DNA of 64,000 nucleotides, taken from positions 310,001-374,000 of the forward strand of contig JAGTJM010000009.1 in NCBI GenBank assembly GCA_020747015.1, read 5' to 3'. A program made the translations under genes and the position numbers. Under the pieces are notes generated by a model, which saw nothing but the letters and a program-made list of their open reading frames with translations, ran no database searches and was not told where the DNA came from. Shown here one piece after another: positions 41,588-53,986 of the stretch; the stretch's first letter is position 1; each line of letters begins with the position of its first letter. Source of the stretch: Pyrenochaeta sp. MPI-SDFR-AT-0127. Taxonomy: Eukaryota > Ascomycota > Dothideomycetes > Pleosporales > Cucurbitariaceae.

Positions 41588-43298
41588 GAAGGTTGCGAGT
41601 GGAGAGATTACTGAACGAGTGCATTTGAGTACGCGGAGTTGTCCTGCGTGCCACTATTGTGGAACGAAGCTTGGAGCGGGGCTCCATTGCGAAATCTCTC
41701 GGAGAGAACCTAATGCACATGTCAGCAGTTATTTCGATGACTCTGATGATCCTATCATAACAAGGCTGACGCACAGCCACAAGCTGCTGACCACATCACT
41801 TCGCCAAGGTTACTACATACGTTTTGATACCAGTCTATCGTCCGTGCGGATCTTGATTGGCGCCGGGCATTGTAGTTTCATCTACTGACCAGGGTTGCGT
41901 CGACGCATAATCTCACTTATTACAGCTACCACACAGTATATACTCGCTGGCTAATAGACTGTTAATATTTCTTACGATTACTAAAGATAACAATGGTATG
42001 TAAAGCCGTCTTTGGTCGGTGTGCACCCTAAGAGACTGAGGTGTCTTTGGGAAGCCGAATAAGCCGCTCTCCTAGAGTCGGCGTAAAGAATATTAAACAA
42101 CTAGTAATTTTCGATATGTAGACTATGGAACCATTGCTCAGGTCCTATAGAGTAAAGTTATGGCAAATTATACTGAGGGACAAGCGTTGCTGACTAGAAA
42201 TCATGGTTGAATATCAAAGTACCTGTCCTTTGTCTCGCTTTGGTGTGTATCTCGCGTCACAGTGCAGGACGTTACTCTGTTTGGTATGTGTGACGATTGA
42301 TGAGCAAGAATAAATCGGCCAGTGTAACAAGTCGGTCCGAAGCCAGGCTTGACCAGCTAATATGTGCCTTGTTGTACCATCAATGGCGACGGTGGAGACG
42401 GCTATAGCTCGTGTGACATTTGTGATTCGAGCATTTAAAAAAATCGGTAAGGGCGGCGAGGGTGGTTGTCGAGTCGCCTGCTACTAGGGATGGTTGACCC
42501 CGAGAAGCCGTGTTTTAACGGAAACAAAAGATAACCCTATTTTGCAAGCCCTCCGTAGTGTGTCATCTTGCAATTTGAGGTATATGTTGATGAACAAGGT
42601 GAGGAAGCCATACTGAGGACGACACTAATTGCTACCAGTCCCACAGTTCCCCGCGTGCCTGGTACCCCAATGTCTCCATCTCCCACTTTGACTGCTCCCT
42701 AGGCAACAAAGTGTAGCGTCAATAGATTGCACAAGAAACTACGCACACGGATAGCATAGCAAGAATATGAGTTCAAGGATCCTTAGCGATAGAACGTTGA
42801 CTTGCACGTTTGAGAGATTTTCGAATGGTAGTGTAAAGTGCCAATACACAGTCCCAGCACGCTCTTCTTCAAACCTTTCTGAGAAGAAGGAATCTTGAAC
42901 TAACGGCCGACTCGTTTGTACTGATGCAAGGTGCTACACAAAACCCAACGCTTTCTCGTGGAACAGTATACCCTAGGGACTGAGGCACAATGTCTTGCAG
43001 TGTCCGTCGTCTGCTGAACGCCGCTGAATCTGGTAATGATGGTTAGATCGAGAGTACCATGATGATCACTAGGACTGCCTGTCACTCATGATGGCAGCGA
43101 TGCATAAGAGGGATTGCCCGAGGACATCAAGGTACTACAGCGCAACACGAATTGACATCTTTCCCAATTTTTGAAAGCTTGCAGAATCATCTTATAAAAA
43201 TATACAAAATTCTGAAATTGCTCTTCGAAGCAGTCGCTTGCATTTCCTATCTTTAAAACGACGATTAGCCATCCGTCCAAGTCAACTTCAGCAGCAGA
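41588..43298. other. 1.7-kb AT-rich intergenic region; no gene seen
   Basis: Stops are frequent in all six frames between 41900 and 42900, and I see no gene or RNA. The right end holds the promoter and leader of the uS14 gene. Confidence 0.45.
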
Positions 43299-43677
43299 AT
43301 GTCTCACGAAAGTGTTTGGTACTCGCGTCCACGTACCTACGGCAAAGGATCTCGCAACTGGTAAGAAAATTCAAAAATCTAAAAAAAAATAATAATCCAA
43401 CTCTTAAAAGTCATGTTATTCTACACGATGGGTCCTCCCACTTCGAATTTTCCGAGTGTCGAGAATTACATCAGCTTCAAACTTTTGCTAATCTAAGCTT
43501 TTGCATAGTGTCGTCACGGGGGAAAAGAAAAAAGCCGGTATCATCCGCAAGTACGGATTGAACATGAGTCGTCAAGCGTTCCGCGAGAAGGCCGCAGACA
43601 TTGGGTTTGTCAAGGTACAAAGGACGCTGAATGTCTGGCAGAAGGATCGCGTACTAACGTGTGGCTAGTATCGTTGA
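43299..43677 (+). CDS. RPS29: 40S ribosomal protein uS14 (RPS29) with a zinc-less loop
   Basis: Exons 43299-43360, 43509-43614 and 43669-43677 encode 58 residues, the last exon being only Tyr-Arg-stop. The start [20 protein letters not shown] and the end [20 protein letters not shown] with GFVKYR identify cytosolic uS14/eS29, which sits in the 40S head near the decoding site. Normally two CxxC pairs bind zinc. Here only Cys21 remains: the sequence after it reads [10 protein letters not shown], two residues longer than usual, and the second pair is S-R-Q-A instead of C-R-Q-C. This resembles the C-minus form of bacterial and organellar S14 (C-x-x-TGR loop). Introns have consensus ends and a TACTAAC branch site before exon 3, so it does not look like a pseudogene. 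Confidence 0.88.
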
Positions 43678-44214
43678 CGGAATGGAGAGGAACGAGATAA
43701 GAACGAGAATATGGATTGAGCCCTATAGGATAGATTCGTTGCTGCTCTGCACCAATACTATTCAAAATGGCATTTTCGGTTGTCTCACCCGTCATTTTGT
43801 GCTGTCAAACAGTACGCTGGTAGCAGAGGCTAGACACCCTTGCAAGATAGTACTTTCATTTAACGATAGACACGTCAGCCACCAAATACATCTCATCTAA
43901 CATCTCATTGACACACTCCCTCACATGATTTAGGATGAGGGGCGACAACGTCACAACAGGCGCCCGGTGCGCGGCGCTTGTGAAGTAACTGCAAGATGCG
44001 ATCCTAGAAACTTCATCGCTCCCTACGCTGTCGAGAGAGGGTCGCAGATTTGTTTGATTTCGTTGTCTATCTAATGGTGGATGCGCAGTCTCTATAAAGG
44101 CTCATACACGCACCACATCGTACATCATTGGCGGTATCTGTGAGCCATTAAAGTTGTATCGTGTCTCAATTCATGACTCAAAACATGCGTGGTTTTCAAT
44201 GCCCCGTCTCTGCA
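43678..44214. other. Convergent intergenic region; no gene seen
   Basis: The uS14 gene (plus) and the LAM gene (minus) end toward each other across 537 bp. No coding or RNA feature was found. Confidence 0.45.
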
Positions 44215-47200
44215 TCAGTATAAACCTTTGTTCCACGCCTGAATGCTCTCCAAGCTCTTCTCACAATCCCCACAGTATCCCTCTACCCACGCCTGTACCT
44301 GCTTCTCTTTGCCTTTACCACCAGCCTCCTTTAGCAAAGCTCCTACTTTGCTGCATTTATGTGTTTCGTCGCGTAGCCAATTTTCGTACTCCGCTTCCAC
44401 GACTTCTTTCTCAATGCGATTGACGACACGTAAGGCAACAAGCAAATCATGACGATGCGTGCCCAGGCTTTGACGTGTCCGGTGGAGGCGCCTTGTGCTA
44501 TGCGTGGATGGATTATAGAAGGAGTGGGATGGGGTGGTGGAGGTGGGGTTGTGGAGGAGATGTGCGAATGTTTGGTGGCTTTGATTGGTTAGTATATATC
44601 AGAAGTCGGAGAGTGAGCCAGAAGTGTTTACCATTTGTTGTCAGGGCTGCCAGTAAGCGGCAAGGAAAGCTCGATGCTAGTATCATTCGGGTTGAGAAAT
44701 GACTGCTCGATATCACGGAGGTAGATTGACCGGGTCATTGTAGTTGATGGCCCGACACCAAGCTGTGACATATAGCTGGCGGCATTGCGCTCATTCCACC
44801 AGCCCCAGCTATCTTTAGACGTGTAGAAGAAATTTGCTCCTCCGCTGACCAACAGGAGGGTGACAAGCATTGTATGCGCAGAGATGATATTGCCAATTCC
44901 GGTGAAGACGGCTAAGATGGAACTTAGAACTGTAGAGAAGATGCTGATGAAGATGTTTCCGATCAGCTGTGCAATGAATGATCCAGTGGTTTGGGGCTGC
45001 AGCTTGAATTTCCGTGGCCGATTTGGCGGTGGAATGTCTTGCACATCCAATTGCACAGCTTGAGTCTGAATACCAACCTGGCCGAAGATGTTAGTGACCT
45101 TGCCAGTGTTTTTGTTATGGCCAAGCTTCGCAACCTGGTCATTTACAACATCGACGAGGTCTTGAGCTTCCAGCTCCATGTCTTGCAGCCCTTGTCGCTC
45201 AATGAGCTTCTTCGCAAAACGCGGATCGCGCTTCCAGTCAACCTTAATGTGAATGGCAAGCTTACACCGGGCTTTTGAGACATGTGTGATGACTGTCTTG
45301 GTGAGAAGTACAAATCGTTCGTGGCCAGGCAAGTACCAGGGAGTCTTCCGATCCGACACCACATAGCAGAGGTGATCGTTCAAAACTTCGATGACTTGGT
45401 AGTCATTGATCACCACAGCACCGTTCCTACCGGGTTGCGCAATTTCGTACTCGAAGTCTCGGCGTTGAAGGCTCTTGTCGTTTGTTATCCAAGGTCCTTG
45501 CACCACACGCGATGCCCATCTTTCCCTGTATAGCAGCTGAAATACTGCGCTCTTGTCTCCAAAAAGAATATGGAACAGTGCTTTTGCACTAATTTCGTAC
45601 TCCTTTTCTACCGCAACCTGTGTCATGCCGGTTGGAGCGAACACTACAGGGTGCGATGGTAACTTAAACTTCGTGGCGTTTTTGCTAATGTTGATGCCTG
45701 ATGGTCCAAACAAATTACCGTCAATACGAAGACTGGTCTTGATGTTCTTGCCACCATAGCCTGGATCGACAGGTGTATCGGGAGACACGTCTTCCCAGCC
45801 ATCTTCGCCTGGTTGCTGGCTGTCGTCCATCTCGAACCTGATCAATCTTTTGATAGTTTCCTCGAGATTGTGTTCGCCTGTCGTTGCATTGCGGACGAGG
45901 AAGTTCAGTCGTCGTAGAAGCAGTTTTAGGGGCTCCAGGAAGGTCTTCACAGTAAGCCTAGTCGCCCCGTCCTCTCTTGTACCGGGTTTGAAGTGAAGAA
46001 ATAAAAAGTCGCAGTCCTTTCCAGGTGCAGCAGTAACCTCATCGATGGATGACATGCTGATGCCGGTGATGAGGACGAGACCGAGATGATTACTGTAGAA
46101 GTAAATGTCCTTCGACGTCACATAAACGCGACCAGGAAACTCTTGCTGCTCAGTTGGATTCCATACAGCACGGAAGACCAACACAAGTTTCTCCGACCTG
46201 GGAACTGTGGGGAACAGTATCCGAAATTGGGCATCTTGCATCCGTAGAGCAAGCGGGTAGTAATTGGGGAATTCTTCTCCAGTAGTAGAAGTTTTGCTAG
46301 GCGAAGGAGTTGGGCCGCCCATGCTCATCGACTTTCGATGACTGGCGGTAGCTGGCGTACCTGCTCCCGAAGACGAAGCTCCAACCTCAACCTTGTCTTC
46401 GTTGTGCCCAAGAGCTGGTGAATGATTGATTGGGCTTGGCGGGCCGGACTGGCTGCGGTCACGACCTGGTGCCTCGTCTTCATGAGCCAGACGATTGACG
46501 TATCCCCAGTTCACGGACCCCCAGAGATTAGCCATGAGTCCGCCAGGCATGTTACCTGAGCGACCAATTCCCAAGCCTCGCTCTCCGCTGACAGCAACGG
46601 CAGCTTTGCTAAGGTTAGTTGGCGCAGGAGGGTTCGCAAGTGTAGAAGGAGCAAGCGTGGTATGAGGAAGGGTCTGTCCCATGACGAGGCGCGTATCGGG
46701 AAGGCCAGGCGCAGGGGCGGATACCTGACCAACCTGCACAATATTATGGCTGGCGGACGCGAGACTTGCGGATATGAGGCTAGCAATACCACCAGTGGCA
46801 GACGACGGGTTGCTTCCACTTAACTGGGGTCCTACTGTAGATTTGCGCGTCAAGTCTAGCTTCTCCATGATCCTGGCGGTGTGATCGCGTCGACTGCTTT
46901 CACCTTCGAGACCTGTATTTCGTCGAGTGACGTCGACGCTGCCTCGGGTAGCCAAGCCGTCCGCGCCGGGAATGGCAAGTGTTTCGGCGCGATCGAGGCT
47001 GCCGATATCATCGCTTGCATGAGCAGCGTGGCCTTCAGAGGTCTTTGCAGCAAATTCTGGGGCGATAGGAGGGCTGATGGAAAAGGCAGCATCCACTGAT
47101 TGGGAACTCGAGTCTCTGGACGTGTCTTCCAAGGCCTTGCGCTTTGCGACTTCGAAAGCGGATATCCACTCGGTGATGTCGTTCTGTGTTTCAGCTTGCA

Positions 47201-48440
47201 GGAGGATGGTGGTGTCTTTAGTCTTGACTTCAAAGCAGAAGCGCCGCTCTTCTGCGAATGCTGGGCGTATACCGCAAAGCAATACGCCAATCTTCTCCGA
47301 TTCCTCGACGGCACCCGAGCGCGTGCCCTGGGTGAGCCAGCCAAAGATGCCGTTCTTGACGAAGAACCACCGTCTGACCCAGTAGGTTCTGGCAGGCTTG
47401 CCGGTGATGGTGCGCTGAAAGAGCCAGCCTTGCTTCTCCGCCTTGTCGTTTGCAGGGTCTGGCTTGGCCGGGGATTGCAACGCAGCTGACGAGGGCTGTG
47501 TGCCGAGATAAGGAACAGTCGATGCGGCGTACGAGTCGAGGTCTCTCGATGGTCGAGCGCTCACCTCAGCGGCGCTCTCAATCTGCTGTCGGGCGACATG
47601 AAGCTCACGCTTAAAGACGCGCTCGCCGTTCTCCATCTCTTTGCTCCAGCCGCGCACACGCTCGACATCCGTAGCCCACAACGCAAAGGCCTTTGTGGAA
47701 GTCTCTCGCGCCTGCCTCATGTCACGCCACTGCTCGCTGACGACCTTGACGAGAATCTTGTCCAGGGTGAGGCGCACTTGGGGTGCCATGACGCAGAAGT
47801 TCATGCTCGCCGTGAGGTAGGCGCGCCGCGCCTCGTGCAGCTGGAAGGCATCTTCGCGCAACGACGACGGCTCCTTGGACTTGACCTGCCCCGCGTAGCG
47901 CGCAATGACACCGTCGAAGATGCGCTGCGTGGCATCCAGGTTCTTGCGTGCCTCCCTGAGGATGCGCAAATCATTGTGCAGGAAGGCGCGAATAGGTTCG
48001 CAGACGGTTGATTCGGCTCTCTTCATGCTCCGCACAGTGCTGGCCCAGAATTCGCGGGCGCCCTCGCCGAAACGCTTCAGGGCCAAGACGGTGTAGTCAT
48101 GGTCGAGGACGGCCTCGGAGAGCTGCAATGGCGGGTGTGATGCTTGGATGTACGTGTCGACGAGGCTCTGGAGATTGTTCAGCTCCGCTGCGAGCCTGGT
48201 TGTGGCGTGAATATACGAAGTGAGCCATCGCTCGATGAGGTCGATCTGGTCGCCAAAATGCACGGCGGTTGCGCGGAACGTGGGCGAGTCGAGGGCGGCT
48301 TCTTTGATTACAACGGGTCTGTATACAGTGTGTGAGTAAGATGAGTCCTATCACGCACCCCCCGCTTCAACATACATGAGCGTCAGTGGCCTCTCTACCG
48401 GCTCGAGGACGAGCTGTGGGGCTTTCTCCTCGGCCATCAT
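44215..48440 (-). CDS. LAM-family sterol-transfer/anchor protein (Sip3/Ysp1 type): BAR-PH-GRAM-VASt-TM
   Basis: Exons 48376-48440, 44632-48318 and 44215-44578 on the minus strand encode 1371 residues. An N-terminal helical BAR-like domain (about 40-310) is followed by a PH domain (about 318-415, starting QGWLFQRTITGKPARTYWVR). A long Ser/Thr/Pro-rich linker leads to a GRAM-like region (RVYVTSKDIYFYSNHLGLVL) and a VASt domain (VEKEYEISAKALFHILFGD through FEYEIAQPGRNG). Transmembrane helices lie near 1160-1205. Family members sit in the ER at contacts with the plasma membrane and move sterols. The 53-nt last intron joins D-N-K-C-H-Q and adds about 120 residues past the membrane helices, ending with CGDCEKSLESIQAWNKGLY, a Cys-containing helical tail. 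KRI1 diverges 308 bp upstream. Confidence 0.9.
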
Positions 48441-48748
48441 GTCCGGTTGTCGCGGCGAAGATATACTCGCAGTCAAAAGGAAGCAGAAAGACAGAAAGTA
48501 AGCAAAAGAAAGGCTAAACACAGAGAAGACCAAGCAGATTAGACATTGGGACTACTACTATACAGGGACGAAGGCGCAAGTGAGCATGGCGCGTGGTTGC
48601 GGCTCTGCTCCGAGGTGATGCAACACCTGGTGTTGACGGGTGCGGCGGGTCGTCACTGCCCCCGACGTCAGGGTCCACTAGCGCCTTCCCTGTCGAAATT
48701 TAAATTTTGTGCACCTTCCTCGAACCACCAGGCGCGCACCAGCAGAAA
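48441..48748. promoter_or_regulatory. Bidirectional promoter between LAM and KRI1 genes
   Basis: These 308 bp separate the two start codons and must drive both genes. No clear TATA box is seen, as expected for housekeeping genes. An AAATTTAAATTT stretch lies about 40 bp before the KRI1 start. Confidence 0.45.
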
Positions 48749-50756
48749 ATGGCAGGTACAAAGGACAAGAAGAAGAAGGAGAAGAAGGAGCAGCAGGGGG
48801 ACGAGGGCAAGGCTTCCAATGGCCTCAAGCGCAATCTGGACGCAAAGAGTCTCCAGCGACCGGCCAAGAAGGCGCGGCTGCTCGACCACACCGACGATGA
48901 AGATTCGGATGCAGACGTCGGCGGCGTGTCGCTCAAAGTCAACGAGGACTACGCGCGCCGCTTCGAGCACAACAAGAAGCGCGAGGAGCAGCAACGCCGT
49001 ATGTTGGGCCCTCCACCCCCGCTTTGGTCCCCGTCGCTAACGGCTGGCAGTTGAGGACAAGTACGGCAAGGCCAAGGCGCTCCAGGGCGCCGACGACGAT
49101 TCCGAGGACTCGGAGGAAGGCGTAGAGGAGGACGACGCAGCCGAGCTCCTCGACGAAGAGCTGGACGACCAGGTCAATGCGACCCTGCAAGCCCTGCGCT
49201 CCAAAGATCCCCGCATCTACAACAAGGACGTCCACTTCTACCGCGAACCCGACCACGACGGCGATGGCGATGGCGAGAGCACAAACGCCACGAGGAAAGA
49301 GGAATCCATGACACTCCGGCAGTATCACACCAAGAACCTGCTTCAGGGCAGCTTGCCAGGCGAGGATACCGACGATGCACCGCCCAGGACATATGCACAG
49401 GAGCAGGAAGAGGCTAGACAGAACCTCGTCAAGGAGCTACATGCTGCCGACGGGGACGACGAAGACGATTTCTTGGTGGCCAAACCAAAGGCAGCCACCG
49501 CAATCAAGGATCGAGTCACAATCACGGCCGAGGATGTCGAAAAGGCCGACCACGATCCAGAGACGTTCCTGTCCAACTTCATGGCCTCTCGCGCCTGGGT
49601 CCCGACTGGAGCCGCCCGCTTCCAACCCCTCGAGTCCGACGACGAGGAAGCGGATGCGGCTGCCGACGAGTGGGAAAACTCATACAACATGTACTTTGAA
49701 AACACAGCCGGCACCAACGAGAAGATCATGACATATGCTCGTGATGCTGTAGCCAGCACCACTGTCCGTCGCGACGATGTAAATGGCAGGCGTAAAGCCC
49801 GCGAGGCTGCTCGCGCCAAGCGAGAGGCGGAGAGGAGGGGGCGAGAGCAGGATCTGGCGCGCCTGCGGAAGCTCAAAGTCGACGAGATGGAGCAAAAAGT
49901 CAAGCAAATACGCAACATTGGAGGCTTGAGCGGCCGAGACTTCAAGATAGACGAGTGGAAGGATGTGCTGGAGGCTGATTGGTCAGATGACCAGTGGGAC
50001 GCCGAGATGCAAAAGCGCTTCGGCGACGCATACTATGGTGAGGGAGATGCTGGCTCGGCCAGCGAAGATGAGCACGACGAGAGGAGCAAGAAGAAAGCAA
50101 AGAAGCCAAAGTTTGACGATGACATTGACATCAAGGATCTCGTTCCCGACTTCAACGACAACGAGGATAGGCAACCGGAGGTTACTCTCTCATCAGATGA
50201 GGAGGCCAACGACGCTGTTGCAGAAGATGATGCAGAAGACAACGACGCCGAAATTGCAAAGTCTTCCAAGAAGCGCAAACAAGAACGAGCAGACGCCAAG
50301 AGCGCTGCCCGCCGCGACCGTCGCCTGATTGAGAATCTCGTAGATGAAAGTCTGGAATACGATGCAGCATTAGCCAATAAGCCAAAGGCGGCGACTCGCT
50401 TCCGGTACCGCGAGACATCTCCAACGACATTCGGACTCACCGCTCGCGATATTTTGCTTGCTGATGATAAGCAACTAAACGACTTCGCTGGTCTGAAAAA
50501 GTTGGCTGCTTTCCGAGACCCAGTCAAGAAGAAGAAGGACAAAAAACATTTGAGCAAAAAGGCGAGACTAAGGCAATGGAGGCAGGAGACCTTTGGTGAT
50601 CCAGATGGGCCAAAGGGCGGCTTTGAAACAATACTGGGAGACGACGCTGATGTTGGCACCGGATCCAAGGCCGAAGGCAGTAATGTAGTAGAGGGTGATG
50701 GAAAACGGAAAAAGAAGAGGAGCAGGAAAAGGAAGGCTGAAGCTGCCGAGGCATAG
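48749..50756 (+). CDS. KRI1: Ribosome biogenesis protein Kri1
   Basis: Exons 48749-48998 and 49051-50756 encode 651 residues. The protein is highly charged, with a Lys-rich start (KDKKKKEKKEQQ), repeated acidic clusters, and the Kri1 signatures NKDVHFYREPD, SMTLRQYHTKNLL and YARDAVASTTVRRDD. The C-terminal Kri1 domain includes RLIENLVDESLEYDAALANK, TRFRYRETSPTTFGLTARDI and LSKKARLRQWRQETFG. In yeast Kri1 works with Krr1 in the nucleolus in early 40S subunit assembly and 18S rRNA processing. Length is slightly above the yeast protein (about 590). Start chosen at the first ATG after the AT-rich leader; the 52-nt intron is consensus (GTATGT..GGCAG). Confidence 0.94.
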
Positions 50757-50887
50757 CGCCTTCCCGGTGTCTATGAATGCTACGGTTATTGAAAAGTGAA
50801 AACTTGAGAGTACTACAAGATGTATATATCGAGATTAGTTCACAGTCACCCATGCGAACTCATGGATCTGGCTCGCCGCTCATAACT

Positions 50888-50995
50888 TCAAAGTAACCCA
50901 TCTGTAAATTCGTTAAAGAGTGTAATCTCCTCGAACCTGTTGATGAGAAGGTCGACATCAGCCGCCGCCCTGTCGTCCACCGCCAGATTCATATC
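50888..50995 (-). other. Orphan coding-like extension of the Zn2Cys6 gene in the +1 frame
   Basis: Directly after the stop of the regulator, a 35-codon open stretch in another frame has well-ordered, acidic and hydrophobic composition ending FNEFTDGLL and a stop. It is most simply read as the original C-terminus displaced by one base. No GT-AG intron long enough to restore the frame was found. Confidence 0.45.
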
Positions 50996-52200
50996 AACCG
51001 CGCAACCGGTCGGCCTTTGTCCCTTCATCTGGATTGACGCAGTCTTCATCCCTGAACCGGTCTGTGAAGCGAGCAGCCTCTACACTGCTAATCACCCCTT
51101 TATCATGAGCCAGCGCTAGCATTGCCTTCATGGTGCCGTTTACAGCTCCACTTCTCATCGCTGAGCGCGCCCTCTGCCCGATTTCAATGTAGAAGAAAAA
51201 GTAGGCTCGTTGCCAGGGATCAAGTCTGTCGTTGAGAACGGCGTTGATCGCATATATGAGAGAGGCAGGAAAAAGGACATTGTAGTGGCTTGGTCGATGT
51301 TGGTATGTGTACTCGAAGATCAGGCCTTGAAGCGCGTCAGACCCATGGGAAAATTCTAATTGGCATTTACATCGAACCTTTAAGTTGTTTAATGGATGCT
51401 GCGAAGATGGTCGTTGGTAGAGCTCCGTGTGGTACGTATGATCTGAAACCATGCTGCTGCTCCAGTGCGATGAAAGGGCGAAATGTGTCCAAGATTGCCA
51501 TGTGCAGAGTCATACTGTCTTTGGCTAGCCAATACCTGTGTGTGTATGTATGTACACGGTATGTTGATACTGCCACAGAGCAGAGAGAGAAAATGCAAGC
51601 ATGGCATCAACTTACTGAAACACCAGCGCATGATTTGTCGTCCATCTTTTCCGAACCAATGAGTCGGGCAAATTGTCAAATAGATGAAAAAGTTTGGAGT
51701 ATTTGTAGAGTGCGAAGGCGAGCGAGCCCGCACTGCTCTCCTCAGCTCGATATACCAAATTTACGTCATTTAGAATGGTCCAGAGGTCGCAGAAAGTGGA
51801 TAAGACAAGGTCCAAGTGTGCAAGCTTTTCGATTGGAACACCTGTACTTGATTTTGTGCTTCTCTCCTTTTCCCATCCTACGCTGCAATTCCCCGGCTTT
51901 GGTAGCTTCTGTGGAAAAGAGGGGGTCTGATCCAGTCCGAAGGCCCTGCAAAACATCTTGTGTGATGTCTGGCGGTACGGTTCCAAGGTAGTTGATGATA
52001 CTTTGGAACGCGGCAACTTTCTCACGCAGAACAGCATTCTCGTGTTGTATGGGCCTCGAACCAAGAGTCTGTTGGTTTGAATAGGTGCAGGCTGATTGAC
52101 GCCTCCAACAAGCTGCGCAGACGGGCAGAATTCCATCGCACCCCGTCCGTTTGATACGGCACAAGTCGCATGCAACGGGAATTCTTTTGCGCTTGACCAA
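50994..52200 (-). CDS. Zn2Cys6 fungal-type transcription factor, C-terminus possibly frameshifted
   Basis: Four exons on the minus strand (51882-52200, 51616-51841, 51378-51535, 50994-51325) encode 344 residues. Residues 11-37 form the binuclear zinc cluster C-x2-C-x6-C-x6-C-x2-C-x6-C (ACDLCRIKRTGCDG and CAACWRRQSAC) with basic RIKRTG, binding DNA as a dimer through the helix that follows. The rest is a helical regulatory region including LAKDSMTLHMAILDTFRPFI and SLIYAINAVLNDRLDPWQRA. The frame stops after ADRLRG, but one base further on an open frame runs 35 codons to 50888 (DMNLAVDDRAAADVDLLINR, then FEEITLFNEF) and looks like the natural end of such factors. A single-base shift there would truncate the protein. 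Target genes are unknown. Confidence 0.8.
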
Positions 52201-53986
52201 AGCTGTATCAGGAGGAGGAGATCGTGGCCTGGTCGCTGGAGCCAGCTTTCTTAAACTTTGTCGTTCGATAACGCAGGTTTACGAGGGTGACGACAAAGGT
52301 GATCTGCGAAGGGGGTTGATGCTGGCTTGGCGTAGGTAATTATAAGCTTCAGTAAAGGCATGGAGACTGGTAGAACGGATTCCAGCCATTCAGAGAGCGT
52401 TGCGCGTCCTACCTCTCACCCAGAGCGAAGGCAGTTGTGGTATCTTCATTTTAATCGAGAAGCAATGAAGGCATGATTGACGGCCATCCATCATAATCCG
52501 CGCTCGTGTCCCTCAACAAGCCCTGGTGCTTCGAACTAGCAGTGCCCAAATCTCCACGCAAAAGATTCATCTCTTTTTGGCGCGAATAAAACAATCCAGC
52601 ACTACAGTGTCAGTCAACAGAACCATGGAGTTCAGATGCAGCGAGCACAAGAAACCACTTCGATCTTGGGATCCCCCAAGAACAGCCACGGAAATCGAAT
52701 ATCGTGGCAGCTAATATTAGAACGGGTTCCGAATCGGCGTTTTGAGTTCGATGAGTTCCCCTCGTGGCGGTTACATCTTTTTGATTATTCGGAATTTGCA
52801 GGAAATATTAAAGCGTTGGAACTTGGACAGATAAGGGACGCTGATGTCGTGAGGATGAATGCGTGAAGTAGAAATTTAAATATTCCGGCAGGCAGGCAGC
52901 CAACCAAGAGCGTGGCGCCTGACTGGCGGGTCAGTCCTTCGCGGAATGATCGCGAAGAGCACTAACGATGGGTGTGGTGACACTTGTAAAAAATTCAGTA
53001 GTGTTCTTTGCATTTCATCAATGACACTCCTACTAGTTAGATAGTCTTGCTACTTTTGACTCATTCTGATCGCCTTATGGCTGCCAAAGCCGCCTTCGAA
53101 GCCTTTTACATGACATTGCTTATTGCCAATGTAAGCCCTCGACGAAATTTGATTGCCTCCAGAAGGCGACTGAACTCGCCACCGTAAAAGATGGTATGAT
53201 TCCATCATGAATGTGTGTGTAACGCGTGATGAGCTCTCAAGAACCCTATCTATCGACTACCTTGCTACAGTAACGGCGTTTCTCATGCGCATGTCGGAGC
53301 TACATTATTTGAGTTGAAACGCCACAAGCATCCCCAACACACTACTCACCCGAAGAAGAAGACTTTTTGGCTAAATCAAGTCCCGAAGTATTATATCACT
53401 AGTCCGTCTGCACCAATAACGGCGCCAACAATCAAGCATGTCATCTCCTCAATGAGCCAAGTCCAGTTTTGCATGTCAATTCTCGTGGCCAAGTACCAGC
53501 CGTGGATTAGACGTCTCGTTGACACTCGTTAGTTACAGTGCACGACTCACGCTGGTCAATAAAATACAATACAATGAAATACTAAAGACACCGTACCCGC
53601 AACATTGCCTGTGAAGGACGACCGCATGATTGTCGATGATGCCATAGCGTCGAACAGTCGCAGTATGGATGCCAAAGGAAGAGACCTTGACGATTGACAG
53701 GCTACAGTATGCTAGATCAGTTGGGAGAAACAAGGGAACAAAGATTGGACCTACTGCGAAACATTCCTGCTAGGAAAGATATGCATGGTACTATCTCAAT
53801 AAACGGTGTGATTTGATTTAGCGATTGATTGTTTACCATTATTAAACAACTGTACAATGGCTTGAACCTCCAAAACCCAACGATTGTATTGCTTAGTACT
53901 ATGCTTGAACTTATTTTTGGCGTATTGTGTCAAGTCATCCACGACGCTATACTTGCGTGCCACAATGGCTAGTCATAACAAAATGA
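52201..53986. other. 1.8-kb intergenic region; no gene seen
   Basis: Promoter of the Zn2Cys6 gene on the left and 3' end of the MFS gene on the right. Plus frames at 52526-52866 and 53314-53532 are short and without motifs; 53000-54000 is AT-rich with dense stops. Confidence 0.4.

Noticed and set aside
46511..47344. Pro/Ser/Arg-rich minus frames inside the LAM gene
   Set aside because: They are out-of-frame readings of the LAM linker and PH regions.
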